This document shows positions 37,040 through 46,743 of a DNA stretch of 64,000 nucleotides, one piece after another; the stretch's first letter is position 1, and every line of letters starts with the position of its first letter. The notes below the pieces were generated by a model, which worked only from the letters and a program-made list of their open reading frames with translations, ran no database searches and was not told the DNA's origin. The stretch comes from Vibrio sinaloensis DSM 21326 (GTDB lineage Bacteria; Pseudomonadota; Gammaproteobacteria; Enterobacterales; Vibrionaceae). Location: NCBI RefSeq assembly GCF_000189275.1, contig NZ_AEVT01000059.1, positions 62,001 through 126,000 of the forward strand. Reading direction: 5' to 3'. The position numbers were made by a program, and so were the translations under genes.

Positions 37040-37675
37040 ATGGACGTGAAATACCTTCGCTTTTTCTCATCAATACTCGTTGCGGCGTCTTGCTCTACTT
37101 TCGCTCAATCCGATTTGTCTACTCAAGGCTTAAACCATGAGTATGCCTACGCGCAATTGAGTGCGGGCTCTTTGAATGAAAATATTGGTGTGAACAGTGA
37201 CATTACGGCGTTTGCAGTGGGGGGTAACTATCAGTTTAAATCGGACTTTTTTGTTGGTCTTGATTACGAAGCGCGTTTTGTCCACCCAGACGACGTGACC
37301 ACTGAAATCTATACGCTTTTACCTGGTGCATTCTACCGTTTAGCCGTTCATCAAGGGCTAGATTTTATCGCGGGGGCGAAAACGGGGTTATTGTGGGTAA
37401 ACCAAACCAACGATGAAACGGATAAGACGATTTCTAAAGACAACCGCTTTATTTGGGGTGGGCATGCTGCGCTGAGATATCGATTGAATACGCGCTGGGA
37501 CTTAGAAGCGGAGGCAGAGTTTTTACGCAGTGATGTATTGGATGAAGAAATTTATACGCTAAAAGCAGACTACTACCTTACTCCGAGGATCAGTTTAGGC
37601 GGATTCTACAAACATCGGGAGCAAGATTCTGCCACCGCCAATGAAGGTGGAATTGGTATGCAATTTTACTACTAG
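37040..37675 (+). CDS. Outer membrane beta-barrel protein
   Basis: 211 residues from ATG 37040, with GAGGTGA a few bases upstream; an in-frame GTG two codons earlier overlaps that ribosome site. Signal peptide (about residues 1-21, ending STFAQ), then alternating strands: YAYAQLSAGSL, GGNYQFKSDFFVGLDY, HAALRYRLNTRWDLEAEAEF, and a terminal GGIGMQFYY with aromatic C-terminus. An OmpA-like/porin-family barrel of eight strands is likely. Function unknown. Confidence 0.8.
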   Translation: MDVKYLRFFSSILVAASCSTFAQSDLSTQGLNHEYAYAQLSAGSLNENIGVNSDITAFAVGGNYQFKSDFFVGLDYEARFVHPDDVTTEIYTLLPGAFYRLAVHQGLDFIAGAKTGLLWVNQTNDETDKTISKDNRFIWGGHAALRYRLNTRWDLEAEAEFLRSDVLDEEIYTLKADYYLTPRISLGGFYKHREQDSATANEGGIGMQFYY

Positions 37676-37702
37676 AGCCTGTCGAGTCTCTTTCTAGAAT
37701 TA

Positions 37703-37731
37703 AAAAAGCCAGCGTTAGGCTGGCTTTTTAA
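37703..37731. terminator. Bidirectional terminator
   Basis: AAAAAGCCAGC pairs with GCTGGCTTTTT; serves the barrel gene (+) and the aminotransferase (-). Confidence 0.9.
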
Positions 37732-37753
37732 CATTTCGACTTAACGAGGTCAG

Positions 37754-38944
37754 TTATAACACTGCCGCGATGCCTTTACATAGCGGTAGCATGTTTGCTT
37801 TTGTCATACCCGCAACACTGATACGGCCTGATCCAACAATGTAGATAGCGAATTCGTCTTTTAGACGGTTGACTTGCTCTTTGCTCAGACCAGAGAAAGA
37901 GAACATCCCGTTTTGGCGTTCGATGAAGCTAAAGTCTGCGTCGACACCTTGCTCTTTTAGCGTGGTTACGAATAGTTCGCGCATATCTTGGATACGGTCG
38001 CGCATCTCTTTTACTTCTGCTTCCCATTCCGCACGTAGCTCAGCGTTGTTCAGAATATGAGTTACCACTGCGCTGCCGTGTGCTGGTGGGTTCGAGTAAA
38101 TAGAGCGGATGATGGCTTTTACTTGAGAAAACGCCGTTGTTGCAACTTCTTCAGACTGAGCAACCAGAGTGAATGCACCGACACGTTCGTTGTACAGGCC
38201 AAAGTTCTTAGAGAACGAGCTTGCAACTAAAATTTCTTGGTTGTACTGAGCAAAAATACGTAGACCTTGAGCGTCTTCTTCTACGCCTTTAGCAAAACCT
38301 TGATAAGCAAAGTCAAACAGAGGGAGTAGCTTCTTGTCAGCGACCAGCTTAGCTAACACTTCCCATTCTTCAGCGGTAGGGTCGATACCCGTTGGGTTAT
38401 GACAGCAGCCGTGAAGAAGTACGATGTCACCTTCTGACGCTTTTTCTAGATCCGCGACCATCGCTGCGAAATCTTTGTCTTTGGTTTCTGCATTGTAGTA
38501 GCTGTATTGCGCTGTCTCGATACCTGCTGCGGTAAATACACCATTGTGGTTCGCCCAGGTTGGGTTACTGATCCAAATCTTTGCACCACCCAGTTGGCGT
38601 TTAATGAATTCACCAGCGACGCGAAGTGCACCTGTACCACCGGGTGCTTGTGCGGTTTTTGCCAGTTTATTAGTTACGATGTCTGAATCTGCGCCAAACA
38701 ACAGTTTTTGCACAGCTAGACCGTATTCTGCGGTACCTTCAATTGTTAAATAAGACTTAGTTTTCTCTGTCTCGATCAGAGCAGCCTCTGCTTTCTTAAC
38801 TGTAGCGAGTACAGGCGTTTCACCTTGCTCATTTTTGTAAATACCAACGCCAAGGTTGATTTTCTCTGCACGAGCGTCTTTTTTAAACTCTTCAGTAAGG
38901 CCAAGAATAGGATCTGCCGGGGCGGCTACTACTTTTTCAAACAT
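37754..38944 (-). CDS. aspC: Aspartate/aromatic aminotransferase
   Basis: 396 residues from ATG 38944 ([16 protein letters not shown] aligns with the E. coli AspC start; an ATG three codons upstream is less likely). Class I PLP aminotransferase: PLP lysine in [16 protein letters not shown] (about residue 246), phosphate-binding GGTGALR, NPTWANH and HGCCHNPTG. Interconverts aspartate and oxaloacetate; homologues also use aromatic amino acids. AspC versus TyrB cannot be separated by eye. Confidence 0.9.
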   Translation of the reverse strand: MFEKVVAAPADPILGLTEEFKKDARAEKINLGVGIYKNEQGETPVLATVKKAEAALIETEKTKSYLTIEGTAEYGLAVQKLLFGADSDIVTNKLAKTAQAPGGTGALRVAGEFIKRQLGGAKIWISNPTWANHNGVFTAAGIETAQYSYYNAETKDKDFAAMVADLEKASEGDIVLLHGCCHNPTGIDPTAEEWEVLAKLVADKKLLPLFDFAYQGFAKGVEEDAQGLRIFAQYNQEILVASSFSKNFGLYNERVGAFTLVAQSEEVATTAFSQVKAIIRSIYSNPPAHGSAVVTHILNNAELRAEWEAEVKEMRDRIQDMRELFVTTLKEQGVDADFSFIERQNGMFSFSGLSKEQVNRLKDEFAIYIVGSGRISVAGMTKANMLPLCKGIAAVL

Positions 38945-39130
38945 TTTGATCATCCGTGTTAGTCGAAGTGGGTCTAAGGCTATTTATACCTCTCTCCCAG
39001 ACTCGGTACAACCGTTAAGGGGAACAAAAGTAAACAAAATTTATATTTCGATGGCAAATATATTGAGTGGAGTGTTTTTGTTGGTTTCAACCTAGCGGTA
39101 AAGGATTACTTTTGAGAATTAGCTCGCTCT

Positions 39131-39166
39131 TATAAAGAAAAAGCGCCCTAAACCTTTGGGCGCTTT
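39131..39166 (-). terminator. Terminator of the HD-GYP gene
   Basis: On the minus strand AAAGCGCCC-loop-GGGCGCTTT followed by TTCTTTATA. Confidence 0.88.
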
Positions 39167-39186
39167 AAACGATGTGCTAGTGGAGG

Positions 39187-40680
39187 CTAAGAGGCTTTAT
39201 TTAGCTCCATTTCGTTCTCTTTTCTTTCCATTTCACGGTATTTATCAGCAATAGCGACGAACTGATCTTCAATTGCGACAAAAGCGTCAACTAACTCTGG
39301 GTCAAAGTGGGTACCGTTGCCTTCTAAAATGATCGACTTTGCTTTCTCATGACTGAAGGCTTTTTTATACACGCGCTCGGAAATTAGCGCGTCGTACACA
39401 TCCGCTAGCGCCATCAATCGTCCAGAAAGAGGGATCTCATCACCAACCAGCTGATTTGGGTAACCCGTTCCGTTCCACTTTTCGTGGTGGGTGAGGGCAA
39501 TCTCTTTTGCTAACTGAAGAAAACTGTTACTGCCGAGTTGTTTTTCTGCCATCGAAAGGGCTTTAGCCCCAATCTCTGGATGGCCTTTCATGATCTCAAA
39601 CTCTTCGTCAGTGAGTTTCCCCGGCTTAAGAAGGATGTTGTCTGGAATCCCCACTTTACCTACGTCGTGAAGAGGCGCTGATTTGTACAACAGCTCAATA
39701 TACTCAGGAGTAAGTAACGCTTTATGATGATCAAATTGACTTAAGTGATTCGCCAGCGCTCGAATATATTCTTGGGTACGCAGAATATGCGCGCCGGTTT
39801 CGTTATCACGTGATTCCGCCAGAGCGGAAAGACTAATTATGGCGACATCACGAGTGGTTTTTACTTCTTCTTTGCTCGATTCAAGACTATCCAACATTTC
39901 ATTGGTCAGAGATGCCATTGAGCCTAGCTCATCATGTTCAAAAATCGGCAGGCGAGTGCTGGTATTACCTTTGGTCACTTCGACTAGAGAGCACTCTTGC
40001 GCGAGGAGGATCTTACGCATCACTTTTGACCACAATACCATGATGGTGATCGCGTAACCGCCGAGCACCACTGCAATGTAGATAAACTCCTTGATCACAC
40101 TGACCTTTCCGGTGCCATCGAGTACGCGATCAGGGTTGTGCTCCAACCAGAAAATGTCTTTTACTGCAATCATCGCCAGCATAGTGGTTAAGGTGACAAG
40201 CAATAGGCTAACCATCAAAATCATCTGCTTGACCATTGACTGGCGTTCACCATTGAGTTGAAAGTTGTAACCCTTATGTTGTGCTAGCGACTCGAAGTGT
40301 TCTAGCTTGGTCACAAGCTGCAATATTAAACCAGTAAAGAAGCCAAACAACGTCATACCAAACAACACTTTAAGGTTGCTGTCGAGTGGAAATTCGTATT
40401 GAAGGTTGTAAAACAAGGCAAGAGGAATACTGCCTAGGAAGAAAAGCGTAGCATCAAGGCGCGCTAAGCGGTTTTCCTGCACCAGCGAGTGGTTTCTCAG
40501 TAAAAAATGTCGAAACAAGAAAATAATCACGTAGGTAAAGGATACGTGGAAAAGGATCTGACCAGCGGTGAGCGTTTCCAACATCGGACACACGCGACCA
40601 CCGTATGTGCCAAAGATTAGCGCTGCAACGGCATAGAGTTTTAACGTCAGCGACGCGTTGTAGTTAGAATTCACCATCAT
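39187..40680 (-). CDS. Membrane HD-GYP cyclic di-GMP phosphodiesterase
   Basis: 497 residues. N-terminal half has about six hydrophobic helices (residues 10-225), then a HAMP-like linker and an HD-GYP domain (about 275-460) with HDVGKVGIPDNI, GHPEIGAKAL, LTHHEKWNGTGYP and the GYP-loop region. The catalytic HD and the GYP motif are intact, so it should hydrolyse cyclic di-GMP. Two ATGs in a row; AAAGGG is four or seven bases upstream. Its leader region faces the small WHPDW gene. Confidence 0.92.
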   Translation of the reverse strand: MMVNSNYNASLTLKLYAVAALIFGTYGGRVCPMLETLTAGQILFHVSFTYVIIFLFRHFLLRNHSLVQENRLARLDATLFFLGSIPLALFYNLQYEFPLDSNLKVLFGMTLFGFFTGLILQLVTKLEHFESLAQHKGYNFQLNGERQSMVKQMILMVSLLLVTLTTMLAMIAVKDIFWLEHNPDRVLDGTGKVSVIKEFIYIAVVLGGYAITIMVLWSKVMRKILLAQECSLVEVTKGNTSTRLPIFEHDELGSMASLTNEMLDSLESSKEEVKTTRDVAIISLSALAESRDNETGAHILRTQEYIRALANHLSQFDHHKALLTPEYIELLYKSAPLHDVGKVGIPDNILLKPGKLTDEEFEIMKGHPEIGAKALSMAEKQLGSNSFLQLAKEIALTHHEKWNGTGYPNQLVGDEIPLSGRLMALADVYDALISERVYKKAFSHEKAKSIILEGNGTHFDPELVDAFVAIEDQFVAIADKYREMERKENEMELNKAS

Positions 40681-40850
40681 CTAGCCCTTTACGTTTTTGT
40701 CTAACCCACGAGGTAATTTTAGACATACATTTTCTTTACTGATAAAAGACCCGAAATGATATCTTTAAATTTCGTAATTGAACACAAATTTACAACATTA
40801 GTACTAGTGAAGGGTTAAGCTTTAAGCAGTATAAGAAATGGCGAGTCCAT

Positions 40851-40892
40851 GATTAAAAAGAAAGCTGATTGCGACTAGCAACAATCAGCTTT
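40851..40892 (-). terminator. Terminator of the first WHPDW gene
   Basis: On the minus strand AAAGCTGATTG pairs with CAATCAGCTTT, followed by CTTTTTAAT, 18 bases after the gene's stop. Confidence 0.87.
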
Positions 40893-40910
40893 GTTATCAG
40901 TTTGAAACTA

Positions 40911-41210
40911 TTACTTTTTCAGATTGATTTCTGATTCACGCGCCTGAGTTTCTATGTCAGGGTTTGAGCCTAGCTTTCCTTTTGCCCAGTCATTTACATG
41001 TGACAAAATGGCTTTAAGTGCGTGTTTTTGCGTTGGCGCTTCGCCTTCAGTTAGCTCGATGTCCTGTTTTGGGTGAGAGCCAGTAGCATCTTCGGCAATG
41101 TGTAACCAGTCTGGGTGCCAGTAATAAGGCTGACCAGATGGAGAGATCCAGCTGTGTACTCCATTGCTCTCACCTTTATATTCAATATGAGATTCATCGT
41201 ATTTTTTCAT
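40911..41210 (-). CDS. Small protein with a YYWHPDWLHIAED core (copy 1)
   Basis: 99 residues from ATG 41210, preceded by ACGAGA. The longer frame up to 41423 crosses the divergent control region and is not protein-like. The core reads HSWISPSGQPYYWHPDWLHIAEDATG, followed by an acidic linker and a helical HALKAILSHVNDW. No transmembrane segment or signal. A clear paralogue lies at 43132-43374, on the other side of the MocR gene. Function unknown; I do not recognise the family. Confidence 0.75.
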   Translation of the reverse strand: MKKYDESHIEYKGESNGVHSWISPSGQPYYWHPDWLHIAEDATGSHPKQDIELTEGEAPTQKHALKAILSHVNDWAKGKLGSNPDIETQARESEINLKK

Positions 41211-41398
41211 TCTCGTTATCCAATCAGTAAGGTTGTTTAGTTCACTATTGAGTGATAAATGTAACAAAGGTTTAAATATTTGATGTGACGCCGATCGACA
41301 AACAGAGTGCGTTATAAGGTTTCTATACCAGTTTCGTGCTGTAGCACTGACTTTGCATAAAGTTGTGTTATGTTTGCCTAGATTGATGAGAGGGAAGT

Positions 41399-42790
41399 AT
41401 GAATCGCTATCAACAACTGGCAAATGATATTAAGCAGCAGATTGAAAACAACACTTGGCGAGCAGGGGAGAAGATCCCTTCAGTAAGGATGTCCAGCCGC
41501 AATTATTCGGTAAGTGCCGCCACTGTTTTACAAGCGTATCAACTACTTGAGTCAGAAGGTTGGTTAACCGCAAAACCACAATCTGGGTACTTTGTTACCG
41601 CAGTAATTGAAAGAGGAACACAAGCAGTTGCTCCTGATATTCGTCTTGCCTATAACGATGAATTGTGCGAGTTTCTCCACAGTAATATGGAGGCCCGCAC
41701 TTCTTTCGGCTCTCCGTTACCCGATCCTCAACTCTATCCGTTTGAAACCTTGACCCGCCACCTTGCAAGTGCAGGGCGTAAGATGTCGTCCCAAAGCATT
41801 ATCCAAGATATGCCACCCGGCAACGAAAGCTTACGACGATTAATTGCTCAACGTTATCTCAGTCAGGGGGTAAAAGTGTTGGCTGAGGACATCGTTATCA
41901 CCTCAGGGGCGATGGAAGCACTGAACCTAAGTTTACAGGTGTCAACTCAAGCTGAAGATAGCATTGTCATTGAGAGTCCTGCTTTTTATGGTGCGATACA
42001 GGCTGCGAAGCGACACAACCTCAGTGTTAAAGAAGTCGCTATGGACCCGATGAATGGGCTTTGTCTATCAGAGCTTGAAAAATGCTTTTCTGAAGGTGTT
42101 AAAGCGTGCTGGTTGATGCCAAACTTTCATAATCCGACGGGGGTGACTCTCGATGATGAAACCAAACAGTCTATTGTTGAATTAGCGAACCGCTACCAAG
42201 TGACGTTAATCGAGGACGATGTCTATTCGGAACTCTATTTTGGTGAACAAAAGCCTAAACCACTTAAATATTGGGATGAAGAGGATCGCGTCTTGATGTG
42301 TGGATCTTTTTCTAAATCTCTTTGTCCCGGCTATCGTATTGGTTGGGTCGTTAATCGTTCACTCAGTGCCAAAGTTCAAAAGCAGCAGCTTATATCGACC
42401 TTGTCGGGCAGCTCTCCGATCCAGCAGGGGATTGCGCACTATCTTCAGTTTGAAAGCTACGACAGCCATCTACGTAAACTCAGACGTGAGTTAAGTACGC
42501 GCCAGCAGCTCTTGGTAGACAAACTTAAAGTAACACTTCCAGAGTCGTGCCAAATACATGCTCCTCAAGGGGGCTACTTTGTGTGGCTCGAATTTGATAA
42601 AGGGTTTGATACCTTTCCTTTGTTTGAGCAATTGAAGAAAGAGGGCATCTCAGTGGGCTATGGCAGCCTGTTTAGCACTCAACAGCAACACAAACACTGT
42701 TTGCGACTTAACGTTTCGTTTGAATGTATCGGTGATGTTGATGCTGCCATTTGTCGTCTTGCTGAGTTGGTTGCTCAGCGACATGAATAG
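41399..42790 (+). CDS. MocR-type regulator (GntR DNA-binding domain fused to aminotransferase)
   Basis: 463 residues. Residues about 1-70 are a GntR winged helix (LANDIKQQIENNTWRAGEKIPSVRMSSRNYSVSAATVLQAYQLLE). Residues 90-463 form a class I aminotransferase-like domain with GAMEALNLSLQV, NFHNPTGVTLDDE and PLP lysine in CGSFSKSLCPGYRIGW. MocR proteins use PLP or a PLP-derived ligand to regulate nearby genes. It is divergent from copy 1 and flanked downstream by a small membrane gene and copy 2, which may be its targets. GAGAGGGAAGT precedes the ATG. Confidence 0.9.
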   Translation: MNRYQQLANDIKQQIENNTWRAGEKIPSVRMSSRNYSVSAATVLQAYQLLESEGWLTAKPQSGYFVTAVIERGTQAVAPDIRLAYNDELCEFLHSNMEARTSFGSPLPDPQLYPFETLTRHLASAGRKMSSQSIIQDMPPGNESLRRLIAQRYLSQGVKVLAEDIVITSGAMEALNLSLQVSTQAEDSIVIESPAFYGAIQAAKRHNLSVKEVAMDPMNGLCLSELEKCFSEGVKACWLMPNFHNPTGVTLDDETKQSIVELANRYQVTLIEDDVYSELYFGEQKPKPLKYWDEEDRVLMCGSFSKSLCPGYRIGWVVNRSLSAKVQKQQLISTLSGSSPIQQGIAHYLQFESYDSHLRKLRRELSTRQQLLVDKLKVTLPESCQIHAPQGGYFVWLEFDKGFDTFPLFEQLKKEGISVGYGSLFSTQQQHKHCLRLNVSFECIGDVDAAICRLAELVAQRHE

Positions 42791-42887
42791 CACTTTTAAC
42801 TGATCGGTCTTTTTTCGCTCCAACTGTACTGGCGACTGTTTTTCATTTTATGTTCCAATGAACTCAATGAGTTAAGAGGGAAATAAG

Positions 42888-43097
42888 ATGAAAAAGCAAA
42901 GCGCTAAACATGAGTTCAGATTGATTGGGATTGCCCTGTTCTGTGCCTTTTTATTGGTATTTGGTCATATTATCTTGGCTAAATCGTTCGCCGATTTGGC
43001 GTGGACGGAGTACACAGCAGCAGCGATCCCTTTTGTTATGTTTGGCTTATGTTGGATGAGCATTCGCTATGCGGCTAACGCCGATAACGATTCTTAG
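42888..43097 (+). CDS. Small two-helix membrane protein
   Basis: 69 residues from ATG 42888, with AGAGGGAAATAAG upstream. Two transmembrane helices (about 11-31 and 42-60) linked by a short polar turn; charged N-terminus. Located between the MocR gene and copy 2 of the WHPDW protein. No family recognised. Confidence 0.68.
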   Translation: MKKQSAKHEFRLIGIALFCAFLLVFGHIILAKSFADLAWTEYTAAAIPFVMFGLCWMSIRYAANADNDS

Positions 43098-43102
43098 TCA
43101 TC

Positions 43103-43132
43103 ACTAGCCTTCAACTGAGGCTAGTCTCTGTT
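43103..43132 (+). terminator. Weak terminator after the small membrane gene
   Basis: ACTAGCCT-loop-AGGCTAGT, followed by CTCTGTTT. The T-tract is poor, so termination is uncertain. Confidence 0.5.
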
Positions 43133-43374
43133 TAACGCGACTGGTCTTGGTTATTGAGGTGTTCAATGATGGCTCGTTTTGCATGATCTTGATTGGCTTT
43201 TTCTCCATCTTCAAGAGTCAGCATTTTTTTGCCATGCATCCCCGTCATATCTTCAGCTATGTGTAGCCAATCCGGGTGCCAATAGTAGGGTTGGTCACTA
43301 TTAGGGTGGTCCCAACTGTGAACCCCTTGCTCGACACCGTTATAGGAAAGATCTTCTATTTTAAAGAGTGCCAT
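43132..43374 (-). CDS. Small protein with a YYWHPDWLHIAED core (copy 2)
   Basis: 80 residues, ATG 43374, with GGAGGAG just upstream. Shares with copy 1 the block HSWDHPNSDQPYYWHPDWLHIAED, then TG.H.K and a HAKRAIIEHLN helix. The spacing and the invariant WHPDW core indicate one fold, possibly a small metal- or ligand-binding domain; no function is known. It lies 34 bases downstream of, and opposed to, the small membrane gene. Confidence 0.78.
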   Translation of the reverse strand: MALFKIEDLSYNGVEQGVHSWDHPNSDQPYYWHPDWLHIAEDMTGMHGKKMLTLEDGEKANQDHAKRAIIEHLNNQDQSR

Positions 43375-43493
43375 CTTTTCTCCTCCTAAATTTGCCTTTC
43401 CTAATTACCATAGTGCTATCTTGGTCGAATTTCTAATCGTATATTTGGTAAGTAAGAAACCATTTAAAATTAACGAGCGTAGGGAACTTTAGG

Positions 43494-43524
43494 CATAAAA
43501 AAACCTCCACGAATGTGGAGGTTT
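43494..43524 (-). terminator. Terminator of asnS
   Basis: On the minus strand AAACCTCCAC-ATTC-GTGGAGGTTT followed by TTTTATG. Confidence 0.88.
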
Positions 43525-43550
43525 ATCGATTCTAGAAGCGGTATTCTTGC

Positions 43551-44951
43551 TTAGAAGTTCGCAGAGCGAGGAGTACGTGGGAATGGAATAACGTCGCGAA
43601 CGTTGCCCATGCCTGTTACGTAAGAAACTAGACGCTCGAAACCTAGGCCGAAACCAGCGTGTGGCACTGTACCGTATTTACGTAGGTCGCGGTACCAGTT
43701 CATGTGCTCAGGATCGATACCCACTTCGCGCATACGCTCATCTAGGATGTCTAGACGCTCTTCACGCTGAGAACCACCGATGATTTCACCGATGCCAGGT
43801 GCCAGTACATCCATCGCTGCTACCGTCTTACCATCATCGTTGGCACGCATGTAGAATGCTTTGATGTCTTTCGGGTAGTTCTTAACGATTACTGGTGCTT
43901 TAAAGTGCTCTTCCGCTAGGAAACGCTCGTGCTCAGAAGACATGTCGATGCCCCATTCTACTGGGAATTCGAACTCGCGACCTGAATCTAGCAGGATCTG
44001 AATTGCGTCTGTGTAATCCACTTGTGCGAAATCAGAAGAGACAAACTGCTCTAGACGAGTGATAGCTTGCTTGTCGATGCGCTGTGCGAAGAACTCAAGG
44101 TCGTCACGACACTCTTCAAGAACTGCTTTAAATACGAACTTAAGCATATCTTCAGATAGCTTAGCGATGTCGTTTAGATCCGCGAATGCAACTTCAGGCT
44201 CAACCATCCAGAATTCCGCTAGGTGGCGGCTGGTGTTTGAGTTCTCAGCACGGAACGTAGGACCAAACGTGTAAACTTTGCTTAGCGCACAAGCATAAGC
44301 TTCCGCGTTTAGCTGGCCAGATACCGTTAGGAAGGTCTCTTTACCGAAGAAGTCTTCGTTGTAATCAACGTCGCCTTTGTCTGTACGAGGTAGGTTTTCC
44401 ATATCTAGTGTCGAAACACGGAACATTTCACCAGCACCTTCTGCATCAGAAGCGGTGATCAGTGGCGCAGATACCCAGAAGAAACCTTGCTCGTGGTAGA
44501 AGCGGTGGATCGCTTGAGACAGACAGTTACGAACACGTGCAACCGCACCGATTACGTTAGTGCGTGGACGTAAGTGTGCAACTTCACGAAGGTATTCGAT
44601 AGAGTGACGAGTCTTCGCCATTGGGTAGGTTTCAGCGTCTTCCACCCAACCAACAACTTTAACGTCAGTAGCAGCTAGTTCAAAATCTTGACCTTTTGCT
44701 GGAGACTCAACAATCTTACCTGTTACTTCAACAGAGCAGCCAGTCGTTAGCTTTAGCACTTCGTTTTCGTAATTATTAAGATTATTAGGGACCACGGCCT
44801 GAATCGGGTCGAAACAAGAGCCGTCATAAATGGCAAGGAAAGAGATTCCAGCTTTGGAATCACGACGCGAACGGATCCAGCCACGAACAGTAACTTCACT
44901 GTCTACTGCTAGCTGACCTTTCAAAACGTCTGATACAGGCGCGTAAGTCAT
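43551..44951 (-). CDS. asnS: Asparaginyl-tRNA synthetase
   Basis: 466 residues from ATG 44951, the same length as E. coli AsnS; the frame also has an ATG six codons upstream but GGAG sits between the two. N-terminal OB fold (about 15-105, [22 protein letters not shown]) and class II catalytic core with [21 protein letters not shown] (motif 2) and [15 protein letters not shown] (motif 3). Charges tRNA-Asn. A stem-loop with a following T-run lies in its leader. Confidence 0.98.
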   Translation of the reverse strand: MTYAPVSDVLKGQLAVDSEVTVRGWIRSRRDSKAGISFLAIYDGSCFDPIQAVVPNNLNNYENEVLKLTTGCSVEVTGKIVESPAKGQDFELAATDVKVVGWVEDAETYPMAKTRHSIEYLREVAHLRPRTNVIGAVARVRNCLSQAIHRFYHEQGFFWVSAPLITASDAEGAGEMFRVSTLDMENLPRTDKGDVDYNEDFFGKETFLTVSGQLNAEAYACALSKVYTFGPTFRAENSNTSRHLAEFWMVEPEVAFADLNDIAKLSEDMLKFVFKAVLEECRDDLEFFAQRIDKQAITRLEQFVSSDFAQVDYTDAIQILLDSGREFEFPVEWGIDMSSEHERFLAEEHFKAPVIVKNYPKDIKAFYMRANDDGKTVAAMDVLAPGIGEIIGGSQREERLDILDERMREVGIDPEHMNWYRDLRKYGTVPHAGFGLGFERLVSYVTGMGNVRDVIPFPRTPRSANF

Positions 44952-44982
44952 GTTTTCAATATTCTCCATTGAGGTAAAAATT

Positions 44983-45032
44983 CAACCCAATGCTTTCAAC
45001 TCACCAATTAATCATGAGCAAACATTGGGTTG
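44983..45032 (-). promoter_or_regulatory. Stem-loop followed by a T-run in the asnS leader
   Basis: CAACCCAATG (minus strand 45032-45023) pairs perfectly with CATTGGGTTG (44992-44983) across a 30-base loop that can add a CTCA/TGAG stem, and AATTTTTACC follows. It ends about 30 bases before the asnS ATG. It resembles an attenuator, though the loop is long. No Asn-rich leader peptide is seen. Confidence 0.45.
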
Positions 45033-45129
45033 GATAGAATTCTTAAGATTCAATGGAACATATTACCCTTCAAATATTATGCTTCAACCTTTATTCTCAA
45101 TTAGTCGAACAAAAAGTATCCGGAAACGC

Positions 45130-46743
45130 TTATTTCTTGGTTGAAAGGGCGAATTGATCGAGTAATGCCTCTAAATGCTCCGATAACTGTTCAAGATTCA
45201 TACTGATGTCACGAGTTGTGGTTGCTGATTCTGCAGTGTCATTGGCATGTCGGGTTATAACTTGGACTTTACCCTCTACCTGTTGACTTAAATCTGAGGT
45301 ACTGCTGGTTTGCTGTTGAATGCTATTAGCGTGTGCAAGAGCTTGCTGCATTTCTTGTACCACTTCAGACATTGCTTGTGACAACGCTTCAATTTCAGAA
45401 GAGCGTCTGTGAGCGGTTTCACACACGCCATCGACTGAAGAAAGTGACGCTTCACTGTCATGTTGGAATTGGGCGATGATCGATTCAATGCTACCAGTCG
45501 CTTCAGAAGTTCGGCTTGCTAATTGGCGAACCTCATCGGCGACCACGGCAAACCCTCTACCTTGATCACCCGCGCGAGCAGCTTCTATTGCGGCGTTGAG
45601 TGCCAATAAATTGGTTTGCTCTGCAACCCCTTTAATCACTTCCAGAATTGAAGATACTTCGCTGGTTTGATCATTCAGTTCAACGATGCTTTGTTTGACG
45701 GTTTCGATATCGGTAACCAAGTGTTTGATTTCGTCACTCGCATTGTGGGCTTGCAGGGCACTTTGCTCCGCGATGCTGGTGGTGTGCTTAATCAATGACG
45801 ATGCATCTTCCGTTGCTTGTTCAATCTGAACTTGCTGCGCTTGCATTCGTTCGATGTTAGCTTGAACATCGGCAGTCTCATGTTGCTGGTTGATGGCGGC
45901 GTCATCAGTAACTTGAGCGACTTGGGTTAACTCAGTAGCACTGCTTGCCACTTGGTGTGAAGTGGATTGCACCTGTTTTAAACTTGTGTTGACCGTATCC
46001 ATAAAGGAGTTTATTGCTCCCGATAGTTGGCCAATTTCGTCCTTTTGCTGATTATTGAGCCTTTGGCTGAGATCCTTGGTTTTACTCACACTCTGCATAA
46101 AGCCTGATGTCGTTTGAATAGGGCGAACAATGATCTTGCGGATCAGGGCCAAGGTCACCAAGAAGCCGACCAAACCAAAGGCAGACATGATCGCCAGCCC
46201 AATTAGGGTTCGCTGGCTGATCATCTGGTTTACGTGAGATAAGTTGTACTCTAATCGAATCGCCCCGAGTACTTCACCTTCTGGTGCCATGTGACAGGCG
46301 ACACAGTTTGTTCCGCGATAATCCTCGCTCGATTTCATTGGCAGGGCGACAACAATACCGTCCCCCCAATCTGCGTTAATAGGTTCGATAACCAGCTCGC
46401 CAGCCAAAGCTCGTTGATCAATGTCATCTTGAGGAGCTTGGTTATCCTGACCTGGGCCATAGAGCTTGCTCACGGCTTCAGCACGCAATACGCGAACTTG
46501 TTCAATTCCATCTTGGGCAAGTGCTTTTTGTCGCAAGGTTTCTTTCTGTGCCATGGTGCCAGTTAGCATCATCATATTGAGGCTGTCGAAATAGTTACTG
46601 GCCTTGTCGTGCAGTTGCTCACTCAATACTGAGTTGAGCAACTCTCTTTGTTGAAGGTACTGGTAGGTTGTTGATGCTATCAACACCAAACCAAACACAC
46701 TGACCAGAGTTATTAACAGTTTTGTTGTTATTGTTAGGCGCAT
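45130..46743 (-). CDS. Methyl-accepting chemotaxis protein with a CxxCH haem motif in its periplasmic domain
   Basis: 537 residues from ATG 46743. Transmembrane helix about 10-28, periplasmic domain to about 180, second helix about 182-205, HAMP about 206-258, then the methylation/signalling coiled coil with the hairpin tip [34 protein letters not shown]. In the periplasmic domain [13 protein letters not shown] contains C147-x-x-C150-H151, the c-type haem attachment motif, just before the second helix. Suggests sensing of redox or a gas. Start codon has only a weak ribosome site. Confidence 0.9.
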   Translation of the reverse strand: MRLTITTKLLITLVSVFGLVLIASTTYQYLQQRELLNSVLSEQLHDKASNYFDSLNMMMLTGTMAQKETLRQKALAQDGIEQVRVLRAEAVSKLYGPGQDNQAPQDDIDQRALAGELVIEPINADWGDGIVVALPMKSSEDYRGTNCVACHMAPEGEVLGAIRLEYNLSHVNQMISQRTLIGLAIMSAFGLVGFLVTLALIRKIIVRPIQTTSGFMQSVSKTKDLSQRLNNQQKDEIGQLSGAINSFMDTVNTSLKQVQSTSHQVASSATELTQVAQVTDDAAINQQHETADVQANIERMQAQQVQIEQATEDASSLIKHTTSIAEQSALQAHNASDEIKHLVTDIETVKQSIVELNDQTSEVSSILEVIKGVAEQTNLLALNAAIEAARAGDQGRGFAVVADEVRQLASRTSEATGSIESIIAQFQHDSEASLSSVDGVCETAHRRSSEIEALSQAMSEVVQEMQQALAHANSIQQQTSSTSDLSQQVEGKVQVITRHANDTAESATTTRDISMNLEQLSEHLEALLDQFALSTKK

